Assembly (NCBI GenBank): GCA_026413225.1
Contig: CM048554.1
Location: forward strand, 46,967,963 to 47,031,962
From: Otis tarda
Lineage: Eukaryota; Chordata; Aves; Otidiformes; Otididae
DNA length: 64,000 nt
Reading direction: 5' to 3'
This document shows positions 27,601-36,784 of the stretch, in pieces; the first letter of the stretch is position 1, and every line of letters starts with the position of its first letter. Both the position numbers and the translations under genes were made by a program. The notes below the pieces were generated by a model. That model had not been told where the DNA came from, ran no database searches, and saw only the letters and a program-made list of their open reading frames with translations.

Positions 27601-30600
27601 ATGAGTCACTGTGAACTCACGCTAGAGGTGCTGATAAATAGCCGTCACAGAAATAAGCCTGCTCTTTTCCAAACGTCTGCAGTTTCAAACCTTCCCTCCC
27701 TTCTCTTCAGCTTCAGCAAGGCAAAAGAAGAAAGAATTCCTCCAAAGAACAGTTTATGCCCATGAATGGCAACACCCGTAATTCTGATACTCCAGGGCTA
27801 TAATTACATTATTACAGTAAATCAAACATTGCCTTTGTGTCTTCACAATCACGCTCATTGTTTGAAATTAACTGCAAATGGTTTGATTTTCTTTTCTTCC
27901 TCAAACAGGGGCAGGGAGGAATTAGAGCAGACTAACTCATCCTCCCCACTGAAACACACGGAAAGCCAGGATTCAGACAGCAGCATTTGAAGTTTGCAAG
28001 AAAAGCAACCGCAGCGCGGAGGGAAAGGGAAAAACCAGGCACCGCATCTGACACAGAGCGACTGCAAAGCAATTAGCAGGCCACCAAATCCTCTGTGACA
28101 ATAAACCAGTGACCCGGTTTCCCCGGTGCCCTTCATTATAAAACCAACTTTAATGAACTACCCTTCCTTTCCCCACTCCAAAGCAAATACATTCCCACTG
28201 CAGCCTGCACCTGCCTGTCCCAGCAACAGCCATTCTTGGCGATGGGCAGAGCATGTCAATAAAAACAGGAAGGTGAGCTGCCTTCGCCTCAGCTGCCTTC
28301 GCCTCAGCACCAGCTAATGCGAAACCACCCTCCCTCTTGCCGGTTTTCCACGTTCCTTTCCATGGGCTTGATTCGCCACATCTGCCGGAGGCGACACATC
28401 TGGCTCCGTCCCCAGGTGGAGGGCACGGTGGGTATGTCAGCATGTTGTCTGATGGCAGGGGTGCTTTCTGGAAAAAAGCTCTTTTCCCTCTCTGTCGTAC
28501 ATTGTACAATAATCAAGTCTTTTAAAAGGATGGCTAAAAAAAAAGAAAAGAAAAAAAAAAAGCTGATTTTGACAAGAGACAGGCCAGAATAGGAACTGCT
28601 GAGACAGTAAAGAACAAGCCTGTTATCTTACAAACTACACTTCAGGCTGTCAGCTGCCAGAGATTTACAGGAAAACCCCCTTTCCTAGGGCTGAACCTCC
28701 ACGGAACTTTATTTCCAGCAGAAGAACCTCCTGGACACATTCACCCCGAATAGCCCCTGCTTGAGGCAGGGTGTGGGGGTTGGTAGCACGGCAGGCTGGC
28801 AGGAGGGTGGCAGGCCCTTGGAGCTATCTATAGCAGCCAGCTCGCATTTGGGTATGCCGGGAGGGAGGGAGGGAAGGAGCCAAAAAGAGGTAAGGAGGAG
28901 AGGCAGAAAAGCTCCCGGCCTTTGCTGGCCCAGCAGATGTTGCATAGTGCTCGTGGCAGCTGTAGGCAGGATGGGTCCTGCCGCTGCAGTGGAAGCTGAG
29001 GCGCCTGTCAGAAGCCAGGAGATGCTGAATTTTGAACCAATTTCCTCTCCCTTGGCTGCAAATCCTGGACAGTGATTTCTAAGCCCTGGGCCAGCTTCCA
29101 CTGAAAACAAGCTAAAAAAGTCAGTCTTGAAGTAGGTAGATCCCCTCCCCTTTGAGATATTAGCACAGACATAATCAATACATCTCACGTTGCTCACTGG
29201 TGCCCATTTTCTGCACCGGTTTTACGACTCCAGAGACCTATTCCTGGCCCATCCGGCTGCCCCGACCGTGCCCAGATAAAGCCTGTCAGGCCGATTTTTA
29301 TAGTCTCCTTTCAAGGTAATGTCTTATCAAACGTTTAGCCCTCACTCCCGCCATAGTAACATCTCCCTGTGCGTCCCTAGAATGAGATACATGAAAGAAA
29401 AAGGTGGTGGGTGACGTCCCAGGGCTCAGGGCTCTTCCTCTCGCCTCAGCCAGGCAGCTCTGCCAGGGGCTGATGGAGACAGAGGGCAGACAAAAGAAAA
29501 CACGATGACAAAATTGGAACAAAGCTGAAAACATGTTTCTGATTTAAGCATAATCTATTTTTAAATGGGGTGGCATGTAAATATGAAGCCCTAATTAACA
29601 GGCGGGATTTTTGCCCGTGAGAGCATTTTCCCAGCACGGCGGCTGGGTGCGTTTCTCCTCCTGGCGCTGGTGGAAGCGCCCGCTCATCCTCTTGGCCCCC
29701 CCTCTTGCCAAGGGACACCCCACATCTCGCCTTTGCTTCCCCCTCCAGAGTCCACCTGGCATCAGGACGCGCAGGAGCGGATTACTGCATCTCCTCTGAG
29801 GTGCGCTGCCGAGGGAGCGGTGCTGCAGGCTGCTCCGGCAGTCTGGCCCACGCTGGCAGGCCGCTGCCGGGTGTCCCGCTGCCCATACACGCAGAAACAC
29901 TGCGGCGGCGGCTGGGGACCCCTCACAGGCAGCGCAACCCCTTTCCATTTGGGGAGGAGGACGAGTGAGTTACAAATTAAATCTTTCCAGAGTGGGAAAC
30001 TGCACACGAGTAATGCAGGGAAGAAACACCAGTGCCCACCGAAATGACCCGCAACATTAAAAACACACGCTTCGAGCTCAACCTGGCTAGCTCGCTTCCA
30101 CCAAGCAAGAAAAACAATCTATGGGAAAAAAAAATACCCTCCGCGTTTACAACTGTAGGGTGTATTTCCTGCTGTCAACTCAATCAGTAACGATGGCTGC
30201 ACCCAAGCACAGGTTTCCCAACAAGAATTAATCACAGCGATGGAGGAGCACGTAACACCCGTACTGGGAGCACAGCTCTTCGCAGCTTGCTGCGTGCTGT
30301 CCTCCTCCTCCTCCTGTATTATAGGTAGACTGAGGACCACTGAGGGATGAATATGGAAATAGGAAACAAGGAAGGAAGGTTGGTTAACATCTATTTTCTT
30401 GCCGTGGATAAACCACGACTACCCTTTCTTTGAACAGTGTATGAAACTCGAGCGCTTTGATGGTTGGGATCTGAAGTTCTCGTGGGGGAGCTGGTACTCC
30501 TGCTGCTGCTTGCTGCTGCAGAAACACAAAACTCCTCTACTCGATTCAGTTCAAAAAGCACCTACTGTGAGACCGTCTGGTCCAACGCTCATTTTTTATT

Positions 30601-31920
30601 CTACCGCAACGCTCAGGCTATGCGAAACGCAACAGGAATTTCCACACCAGCATTTACATCCGAATGGACCCGCTGAGATTCCCGCCGATGTGTAACCGTC
30701 CGGCTACGCAGCCCGCCTGGCAAGCCACCGGCACGAAGCGCGGCACTCCGCCGGTGGCTCCGCGGGATGATCCGTGCCCCCGGCACCCAGCGCGGAGCCG
30801 CGCCCCGGGGGCTGCGCCGTGGCGGGAGGATGCCGGCGAGGTTGGGGGGGGTGGTGAATGTCCCGCACCCCGCATCCCGCACACTTGCTCGGCCTTACTC
30901 CCGGGGCGAAGCACTTGTCGGCGGCGGGGCGGGGGGGCGAGCTCCGCTGATGGGGGGCGGCTGAGGGCGGAAAGCGCCCATCGAGACGCCTCCCGCCTGC
31001 CCCGCCGAGGGGAGGGAAAGGAGCTACCGCGCCCGCAGGGACCTCCTGGTCCGCACCGCCGGCCCCCGCCGCGCCTCCCGACGGGATGGCGGCTCCCCAC
31101 GGCGGAGCGGGGTGCGGGAAGGAGGGGTAAACTCTCAAGGGCCCCGCTCCCCGCTCCCGCTCGGGCCGGCGGCGGTCGCACCGACAGGTTGCCCGCGGCG
31201 AGGATGAAGAAACCGGCGGAAAACCCGCGACCGCCGCGTTACCTGCAGGACGTTGGCGTGTCGCAGCCGCTGGAGCAGGATCATCTCCTTGACGATCTTG
31301 TAGGCGGCCAGGCGGTAGCAGCCCCCCAGGGCGGAGAACTGCCGCACGCAGTGGGCGATGTCGTGCCCGCCGAAATCCACCGCCTTCAGGGCCACGGCCA
31401 GCGTGCGGTTGAGCACTGCCTTGTAGACCGCCTTGGTGTAGCCCGAGCCCAAGTACTGCACGCCGCTGACATTGCGGATGTCGCGGCAGCCCAGCAGCGG
31501 CGGCTCCAGCGAGAGCTCGGCCCAGGCGCCGGCCCGCGGCCCCGCCGCCGCCGCTCGGCCCCGCGGCCCCGGCTGCTCCGCCGAGGTGCGCGGCGGCGCC
31601 AGGTCCATCAGGCGCCGCTCCCGCGGCCGCAGCGGCCGCTGCGCCCCCCCTGTCGCCGCCGCCGCTGTCGCTGCCCGGTGCTGCCGGTAGCGCAGCACCT
31701 CCTCGTAGCGCTCGCGGATCTGCCGCGCCAGGGCGGCCCGGCCACCGCCGCCGCCCCCCTCCTCCTCCGGCGGGTCGAGGGGGGCACCGGGCGGGGAGGG
31801 GGGAGCCTCGTCGCGGGGCGGCGGGTGCTCGGAGCCGGGGATGAAGAGGACGTTGAGCAGGGTGCCCAGGAGGAAGGCGAGGCAGCAGCCGGCCGCCACC
31901 GCCGTCTTCCTGCGCCTCAT
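9564..31920 (-). CDS. PKDCC: PKDCC (VLK) secreted protein kinase gene, exons 1-5 of a partial gene
   Basis: PKDCC is an atypical kinase of the secretory pathway that phosphorylates tyrosines on secreted and ER-resident proteins and is required for endochondral bone growth (family knowledge). Five exons on the minus strand join in frame: 31920-31243, 17767-17645, 14535-14264, 10598-10519 and 9671-9564. All junctions are GT-AG, with phases 0, 0, 2, 1 and an open phase 1 at the last donor. The joined product is about 420 residues; the human protein is about 490, so the C-terminal end is missing. It has a hydrophobic N-terminus, then a low-complexity linker, then a kinase core with Lys179 in ALKAV, Asp291 in LLDFRPRQF and Asp308 in TDLDDA. 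Possible N-glycosylation sites lie at Asn150, 171, 333, 382 and 413, which fits lumenal localisation. Introns 1-4 are about 13.5, 3.1, 3.7 and 0.85 kb. Identification rests on recalled family sequence and is very secure. The last exons were not found and are inferred to lie left of the window. Confidence 0.95.
9672..10518 (-). other. PKDCC intron 4
   Basis: 847 bases between exons 4 and 5. It starts GTAATT and ends TTTTAAAG on the minus strand. No other feature seen. Confidence 0.85.
10519..10598 (-). CDS. PKDCC: PKDCC exon 4: kinase C-lobe, short exon
   Basis: This 80-base exon completes Arg358, encodes [20 protein letters not shown] and KIVNAT (residues 359-384), and gives the first base of Gly385. 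The acceptor is TTCCATTGCAG|G and the donor ACAG|GTAATT. Phases 2 in and 1 out fit exons 3 and 5 exactly. Its three Phe codons and following Thr-Tyr-Leu-Leu-Pro match the mammalian protein. The sequon at Asn382 is conserved. The exon is too short for most ORF scans but is certain from the splice phases and residue match. Confidence 0.93.
11640..11760. repeat. AT-rich low-complexity block
   Basis: About 120 bases with hardly any G or C, made of TATTTA, ATATTTA and related words. It lies in PKDCC intron 3. Confidence 0.9.
12335..12356. repeat. Perfect inverted repeat, 10-base arms
   Basis: TTCCTCCAAA, two bases (CA), then TTTGGAGGAA. It lies in PKDCC intron 3. Confidence 0.85.
14264..14535 (-). 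CDS. PKDCC: PKDCC exon 3: catalytic core
   Basis: This 272-base exon encodes residues 268-357 plus two bases of codon 358 (Arg). It opens [20 protein letters not shown] after the acceptor TTTTTGCATTTCAG|ATA and ends AACGCCTACAG|GTATGTGG. It carries the catalytic segment. [16 protein letters not shown] (Asp291) replaces the usual HRD loop, and TDLDDA (Asp308) stands where DFG normally is; both are features of the family. A Cys-containing stretch follows ([10 protein letters not shown] ... LPCSVEGRC) with the sequon NFT at 333, then [11 protein letters not shown]. No key residue is missing. The start of the exon lies upstream of any methionine codon in this frame, so a simple ORF scan clips its first residues. 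Confidence 0.96.
14536..17644 (-). other. PKDCC intron 2
   Basis: About 3.1 kb, starting GTGAGTAAC and ending TTTGCATTTCAG on the minus strand. It includes a short direct repeat (TCTACCTTGGTGG twice, near 15138-15165). No gene or transposon was recognised. Confidence 0.85.
17645..17767 (-). CDS. PKDCC: PKDCC exon 2: kinase N-lobe to hinge
   Basis: This 123-base exon encodes residues 227-267, from [15 protein letters not shown] to TSWEDRFR. The acceptor is TTTTTTTCAG|CTC and the donor is CGA|GTGAGT, both phase 0. It continues the strand after HANVLQ of exon 1. The segment [19 protein letters not shown] is the hinge region of the VLK family and is almost identical to the mammalian protein as recalled. 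The reading frame stays open for some codons beyond each splice site, but those parts lack family similarity. Confidence 0.95.
22769..22937. repeat. TA/TG alternating low-complexity sequence
   Basis: About 170 bases of mixed TATA, TGTG and CACA words. A similar, shorter patch follows at about 23505-23558. Confidence 0.85.
24725..24819 (-). repeat. Pentamer microsatellite, (TATCC)19, tail of the CR1 copy
   Basis: Nineteen consecutive GGATA units on the plus strand (TATCC on the minus strand), apparently without interruption. They directly abut the CR1 3' end, which in birds normally finishes in a short run of an 8-base or related repeat. Here the tail has expanded as a pure pentamer. It probably varies in length between individuals. 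Confidence 0.95.
24821..25100 (-). mobile_element. CR1 LINE, 5'-truncated 3' end
   Basis: Read on the minus strand, this is the conserved 3' untranslated end of a chicken-repeat-1 (CR1) LINE. It includes the blocks GGTTCAACCTTGATATTAGG, AAGCATTTCTTTACTGAGAG, TGGAACAGGCTTCCTAGAGA and GGACTAGATGATTGTTGTAG, followed by GTCCCTTCCAACTGAAAT and the tail. These blocks are familiar from avian genomes. Only about 280 bases remain, as is usual for CR1 copies truncated at the 5' end. It is well preserved, hence relatively young. No coding part of the reverse transcriptase is present, and open frames here are by chance. It sits in intron 1 in the same orientation as PKDCC. Confidence 0.93.
28276..28305 (+). 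repeat. 15-base tandem repeat, two copies
   Basis: AGCTGCCTTCGCCTC occurs twice without a gap. Confidence 0.9.
31243..31920 (-). CDS. PKDCC: PKDCC exon 1: start codon, signal anchor, linker and kinase N-lobe
   Basis: This exon encodes residues 1-226, beginning [11 protein letters not shown]. The ATG is at 31920-31918. A GTG two codons upstream (31926) keeps the frame open but is not a credible start, and the mammalian protein also begins MRRR. The base three before the ATG is G, an acceptable initiation context. Residues 6-26 are hydrophobic and look like an uncleaved signal anchor or signal peptide. Residues 30-60 and 83-140 are Pro-, Gly-, Ala- and Arg-rich and include a run of six Gly. 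The conserved part starts near residue 144 ([11 protein letters not shown]). It holds an atypical glycine loop ([10 protein letters not shown], from residue 158) and the ATP-binding lysine at 179. The exon ends with VLQ at a CAG|GTAACG donor, phase 0. It lies inside the CpG island, so its high GC is local and not a sign of transfer. Confidence 0.95.
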
Positions 31921-32125
31921 CGCCACTCCGCTGCCGGCTGCTCCAGCCTTTCGGGCTGCTCTCCTCTCGCCCCTTCCCCGGGAATCAGCGCCGAGGCTTT
32001 TCTCTTTTTTTTTTTTTTGTTTTTTTTCCTCTTTTTTTTTTTTTCTCTCTTTTTTTCCTCCGGGCTGTGCCGGCGGCAGAGCGGACCCGGGCGCTCAGCC
32101 GGAGCTCAGCCTCTTACGCCGCGCC
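31921..32125 (-). promoter_or_regulatory. PKDCC: PKDCC 5' UTR, approximate
   Basis: Sequence immediately upstream of the ATG on the minus strand. It is GC-rich at both ends with a 63-base purine tract, mostly A, in the middle (32060-31998). The upper limit assumes a transcription start about 25-30 bases below the TATA-like element at 32153-32148; the true start is unknown. No splice acceptor was obvious, so the first exon is taken as continuous. Confidence 0.5.
31998..32060 (-). repeat. A-rich purine tract in the PKDCC leader
   Basis: On the plus strand this is nearly all T with a few C and one G; on the transcript strand it is A with scattered G. It lies 78-140 bases upstream of the ATG, so it should be transcribed if the start is near 32120. 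Confidence 0.9.
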
Positions 32126-32131
32126 CGCATG
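32095..32131 (-). other. Possible upstream ORF in PKDCC leader
   Basis: An ATG at 32131-32129 (minus) opens an 11-codon frame MRARRKRLSSG ending in TGA. It would matter only if transcription starts upstream of 32131. The TATA-like element predicts a start just below it, so use is uncertain. Confidence 0.2.
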
Positions 32132-32147
32132 ACACTTGCCTCCCTGC

Positions 32148-32153
32148 TTTTAA
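32148..32153 (-). promoter_or_regulatory. TATA-like element
   Basis: On the minus strand GCCTTAAAAGCAGG contains TTAAAA, a weak TATA variant, about 230 bases upstream of the PKDCC ATG. In a CpG-island promoter it may be incidental. Confidence 0.3.
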
Positions 32154-32247
32154 GGCTCTGAACCACTTATTATTAACGGGACGGGGAGGAGGGCGGGGGG
32201 CCGAGAGGTGGGGGGATCCCCGGCTCGCTGCCCCCGCCGACGCGCGC

Positions 32248-32257
32248 TGATTGACAG
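32248..32257 (+). promoter_or_regulatory. PBX-MEIS/PREP composite site
   Basis: TGATTGACAG is an exact match to the ten-base composite recognised by PBX with MEIS or PREP homeoproteins. It lies about 330 bases upstream of the PKDCC ATG, between the TATA-like element and the ZNF143-type pair. The match is seen in the sequence; function is inferred. Confidence 0.55.
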
Positions 32258-32295
32258 CCCGGCCCTTCCCGCGGCCCGGCCGAGCAGCAGGGGGG

Positions 32296-32310
32296 CCTGG
32301 GAAACGTAGT
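32296..32310 (-). promoter_or_regulatory. ZNF143/STAF-type element, minus-strand copy
   Basis: On the minus strand ACTACGTTTCCCAGG fits the promoter motif ACTACAnnTCCCAG bound by ZNF143. It faces a second copy 46 bases away on the plus strand. Confidence 0.6.
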
Positions 32311-32356
32311 CCCCCCGCGGAAGCCCCGCCGGCCTCCGGCGAGCCCGGGAGCCGGG

Positions 32357-32370
32357 ACTACATCTCCCAG
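32357..32370 (+). promoter_or_regulatory. ZNF143/STAF-type element, plus-strand copy
   Basis: ACTACATCTCCCAG fits the same ZNF143 motif, inverted relative to the copy at 32296-32310. Such elements are common in CpG-island and divergent promoters. Confidence 0.6.
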
Positions 32371-33060
32371 GCTAGGCCGAGCCCCCCCGAACGCCCCCCC
32401 CCCCACCGGCGTGGGGCGGAGCAAAGCGGGGCGGAGCGGGCGGACCCCCCCCGACGGGCACCGCGGACCCGGCCCCGGGGCTGGAGTCGCTGCCGCTGCC
32501 GGTGGCTGCCGGGCGGGGCGGGCCCCGGGCGGTGCCACCAGGCGAGGTGGGAGCAGCGCGGCTGTGGCCCGTCCCACGCGTGTCCGGCAGCAGTTTCTGC
32601 GGAATGCCTTCTCCCTGTCCCCGGCAGCCGCCGGGCGGGGGGGCACAAACACCTACGTACCCGAAGGAGAGGGTTTCCGATGCCTTTTTGGGGCACAGCG
32701 CGGGCGCGGAGGAGGGCTGGGCAGGGAGAGCGGAGAGGTGGGCTCGCGGTGCGTGTCACCCACGCGGGACCTCAGCCACAAATCACGGTCTCGGCATGGG
32801 GTAGCCCCTGCCCTGTTGGAAATGTGAATTGCAGGGGTGAGCGCTAATGACACGGTTATCCATCAAGCCCGCATTACGATGCTGTTAGCAACTAATTAAC
32901 AAACACAATCAGCCCGCGAAACGGCCACAAAGGCGAGCCCATCAGCAAGAGAAAAGCCGTAAAGAGTCAGGCGAGGTAAAGTTCACCACAATGGAAGTGG
33001 GCAATCATTTCCGACAGGGGAAAGAGACGAGCCATTTAGGTAATACACATCGGACACGCC

Positions 33061-33118
33061 AAAAAAAAAAAAAGAAAGAAAGAAAGAAAAAGAAAAAGAA
33101 ACGGAAAAAGAAAGGCAG
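33061..33118 (+). repeat. A/AAAG-rich purine tract
   Basis: A-run passing into AAAG and AAAAAG units within the AT-richer gap of the CpG island. Confidence 0.9.
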
Positions 33119-33764
33119 AAGAAATCGGCGACGGCTCTCGTCAGCGTGCTGTGATCGCCAGCGCTCCCTTCAGAGCCGAGAGAAAGCGGAGCTCGGGGGG
33201 GCTTAGCCCCCGGACCCGCGGGGACGCGCTCGGGGGCCGGGGGCAGGCGGCGGGGCAGCAGGCGCTGGAAGGGATGGGGGATTGGGGGGATACACCATCT
33301 GTCCCTTCCGACAGCCTCGCTTTTGAGTCGCTGCCGCCCGAGAGCCCTCCGCGGTCACTGGCGGCTCTGCACATCACGGCACGGCCGCGGCCCCGCACAC
33401 GGGGCGGGCAGAGCCGCAGGCGGCTGCCCCCCCCTGCCCCGCGGAACTCTTGCATCCGGCGCTGACCACCACATAAAAATAAGGGGGGAGAGGAGGGATG
33501 CAGAGTCACCAATTAAAATAAAAATAACACGCGCCGGGCGGGGGGAGGGGAGGTGAGACAACTGTGCGCGGTGGGGCCGCAGGCTCCGAGCCGCCGCGTG
33601 CTGCCCCGCTCCGCGCTGCTCCGCGCCTGTTCCGCGTTCCGGCACCGGCGCTGGCGCGGAACCACGGACGGAGTGGGAGGAAGCTCATTCTGGGTATTGG
33701 CTTTTCTGCTTGCTGTATCCCGGGGAATTGGTAGTTGGGGAGGGGTGGTTGGTTGGTTTTTTCT

Positions 33765-33803
33765 TTTTTTGGGGGGGGGGGGCGTGTTTTTTTTGTTGTT
33801 TTA
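33765..33803 (+). repeat. T-run, G-run, T-run
   Basis: A T-run, a run of about 12 G at about 33771-33782, then another T-run. The G-run could join in a G-quadruplex with neighbouring G clusters. Confidence 0.85.
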
Positions 33804-34821
33804 ATTTTGTGGGGATTTGGGGTGCCAGCCCCTGTTCCTGCTGCCCTCGGTGGGATTTCACGGGTGTGGCGGAGGACAGGGTGGCAGGCGGGGAGAATTT
33901 TACTTTTTTTTTTGGCCAAGTAAGTGGGTTCATAACGATATGAAATATGTTTCCAAAGCGTTTGGGACACCTGCAGCCTTCCTCGTTTTCAGTGGGATCG
34001 CCTCCCTCCCCTCCCACCCGCGGCCCCCGCAGGCGGCGGGAGGCTCGGATTGCTTGTGAGAGCTGACCGGACCCGACCCCCCCACCCACGGCAGGACAGA
34101 GGGCTCCCCAGGCGAAACGCCCTGCCTTGCAGCTCTTGGCGCCGCGGAGGGGTTCGCCCGTGTGCGCTCCCCGAGCCCCGCGCAGCAGCGCGCATCCAGC
34201 TCCGCTCCTCCGAAGGGTTGGCGCCCCCCAGGAAAGCGGAGGGTGCCCGGGGGGTGCAGGGCCAGCGCGGAGAGACGGGGGAAGCCTGCATTGCCCAGTA
34301 CTTTCGCACGGCACCTCCACTCCTGGATGCTTTTTTTGGGGAGGGGGGCTGTACATCTCCGCGAGGTGGAGGCAGTGCCCGCTTGCAGGAGAGGGTCTGC
34401 AGCAAGGTGGGGGGCGAGGGGGAGTCGAGCTTTGCTTGTCACCAGTGATTGAAAAGAGAGCAGCCCAAAGGGCCGAGGGGGCAGAGCCCCCCTCTTCTGC
34501 CGCTCCCCTCTTTGCCCCTCCCCAGAAACGCGCCGCTGGGGCCGCCCGGCGCCGCGGAGCCTGCGCGCCCGCGCAGGGTTTGCGCGGTTTCCGGGGACAC
34601 AAACGGGCTGCTCCGCAACCCGTTGAAGCGGCCCACCTGTTTTTCACATCCCGCCCCATCTCCGAGCCGGTTTTCTTCATTCCGTCCCTCCCGACGAACG
34701 CCACGAAAGACATTACGGCATAATGCCGCTGATAATGGGGGAAAAACCTTTTCTGCATCCCCCATCCCCAGCCGCTGAAGGAGATTTAGGAGTAGACAGT
34801 ATCTGCTCCCCCAGCCAAGGC

Positions 34822-34868
34822 CTTTTTTTCCTTTCTTTCTTTCTTTTTTTTTTTTTTTTTTTTCTTCT
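34822..34868 (+). repeat. T-rich and (CTTT)n tract
   Basis: CTTT units followed by about 20 T. Confidence 0.9.
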
Positions 34869-36784
34869 GCGAGGCCGTGTGCTGAAAGTGTTACAGACCT
34901 TGCTAACACTTCTGCTCACATGCGAGCCTTTTTATCTCGGCAGCGCAGTTGGAAAAGCTGAATCACCGCGGAGAGAGTGAGGACTGAAGGGTATTCTTTT
35001 CATATGCAACAGGCTGCGCTTTATTTGATCTTCACAGCCCCTATTTCTATCAATTTTCCTAAAGCTGGGGGATCAAACACGGAAAAATTAAAACCACGCT
35101 GCCACGCTAAAGAAGATTAAGATCATGGCAATGTATTGACTGCTCCTTGGGGAAATCATGTTGTTTTGCTGCAGGAGCCATGGCTATCCTGGAGGCAAAG
35201 CTTGTGTTTCAGGAATGGGTGATGGGAAAGAGAGGTTTGGGAGTCCACACTCAAACCCAGCCAAGGGCGATCTCAAATGCCCATGCTCCCGTCTTCCTCA
35301 GTGCTCCCAGCCCGGCTCCACAGGCATCAGTGGGCTCTGGAGGCAATGAGCTTTGCCAAGCTAAGCTCAGTTATCCTTGTTTTTACACCCACAAGCAGAC
35401 ACCTTCAAGCAAGTCCCGCTGCTGGTCTCTATGGACTTTCACTCCAGGCCCAAAGAAGGAGTCCCACATTTTCAAGAGTGGGTGTCTTCAAGATCTCACT
35501 TTAAAAGCCCAACTGGAAACACGTTTGTGGGAGCTGGGATCCTTCGGAGCTTCTGCTGGGGAAGTTTGTTCTTCCAGAAGCACTCTGTGGTCACATTGTT
35601 CCCCTTAGACACTTAGGAGTTAAATTTTTATTTTTTTTTGAAAGGACTTCATAACCTTTTGAATTCCTGGCCACCTGCTCTGGCTGCTTATGTGAAAGGA
35701 GAGCGTTTTTTGGAAAGCTCAGCTTCAGCCACGAGGCCAGAAGGCGCTTGAAAACACCAGTCCATGTCCTGCAGGCCTCTTTGGTGAGGGCTCCTTCGTG
35801 TCTAACCTCTCCGTCATTCCCTGCTTTGCCAAGGTCTTGTGAGCTTTCAGGGCAGTGTGGAAAGCCTCTGTTTCCTCAGGGATATGGGGCCAGAGGTGGG
35901 CCCTTGCACGTGTGTATTTTGTAGCGTTTTGTAAGTTTTCTTATGCGGCAAAATCTTTGTAGTGCTTTTTCCTTTAAACAAGATCTCTTTTTTTTTTGTG
36001 TTGTTTCTTCCTTTTCTCTCAGGAAACCCACTCCCTCGTATATTTGAAGCAAGCCGAGATGCAGCCAATTGTATTAGTTCTGGCTGGAGCAAAAATGCAT
36101 AATGAAACACTGGATGTGTGGTGTGAGTCCAAAGTAAATGGTCACTAGCAGAGCCAGCAAAAACCTGCAAGCACAGTCTGCAAAAAAAAGGAAAAGCTTG
36201 GACTGTACCTGCGGTGTTCTGCATTTTCCCAAAGGCAAAAATGAACTTGAGGTTTAGAGAGCTTGGGAAGAGATGCTGGGGCACTGTGCCTTTTTGATTA
36301 TATTTGTGAATTGTGATGATTCTTGCATTTTTTGTGAATACAGCATCTGTAAGTGGGAAAAGGCATTTTATCTCCTAACCTGTATTCTCAAAGTACAGCA
36401 GTTTGGTTTTTATGTGCCAGATGTCAGCGTGCCCTGATTCTTCAGGCAGCTGGGATTAAAGCTTCCCTGTATCAGAGAGGTGTTACAACGATAACTCCAT
36501 TAATGCCTGTGGAAATCTGGTACTGAAGCGATAAAGACCCTGTAAATATTTACACAGACAGAGCGAGCTCGTGGAAATTTTACATTATTAGCTTAACTTC
36601 ATTACAAGGAAGCAGTTGAGAAAGTCAGCAGTATGTTACATTTGCTTTTGTTTTTAATTAAAAATTGACAACATATCTGGTGCTGCTTCAAGCCACAAGA
36701 TTCACAGAGTCGCTGCTCTAAATATTTTACAATCTGCAGGGAAATACCAAGGCTCCAGCAAAGGAAAAAAGTAACATAGCCACT

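Larger units (their letters stand above)
17768..31242 (-). other. PKDCC intron 1
   Basis: About 13.5 kb, starting GTAACG and ending TTTTTTTCAG on the minus strand. It contains a CR1 LINE 3' end with its pentamer tail (24725-25100), TA/TG-rich alternating sequence (22769-22937), A-runs at about 19908-19922 and 21811-21830, a CAC-triplet run near 26046-26062, and a small 15-base tandem repeat at 28276-28305. GC content rises from about 28.7 kb towards the CpG island. A 106-codon minus-strand frame at 18456-18136 was considered and not accepted as a gene. Confidence 0.85.
30660..34700. promoter_or_regulatory. CpG island spanning PKDCC exon 1 and upstream flank
   Basis: GC-rich sequence with frequent CG dinucleotides covers the end of intron 1, exon 1, the 5' UTR and about 2.5 kb upstream. 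It is broken by an AT-richer gap at about 32820-33120 and a T/G-rich gap at about 33700-33960. This is the expected promoter type for a developmental gene. Open frames on both strands across it are explained by GC richness. Boundaries were judged by eye. Confidence 0.85.
32161..34990. other. PKDCC upstream flank
   Basis: Non-coding by inspection. It holds the promoter motifs listed separately, the outer CpG island, an A/AAAG-rich tract, a G-run next to a T-run, and a T-rich tract. No divergent coding gene starting here was recognised; a non-coding divergent transcript cannot be excluded. Confidence 0.6.

Noticed and set aside
31135..31926. Exon 1 frame taken as a complete 263-codon gene starting at 31926
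   Set aside because: 31926 is a GTG, the family starts at the ATG at 31920, and the codons beyond 31243 are intron sequence after a GTAACG donor.
30664..32250. 528-codon plus-strand frame across the CpG island
   Set aside because: It lies antisense to PKDCC exon 1 and owes its length to GC-rich DNA with few stops. The product is a Pro/Arg/Gly-rich low-complexity string that runs into homopolymer Phe from the T-tract.
33685..34758. 357-codon minus-strand frame upstream of PKDCC
   Set aside because: GC-rich chance frame with low-complexity Lys/Pro runs from simple tracts; no family similarity, and overlapping frames are open on both strands.
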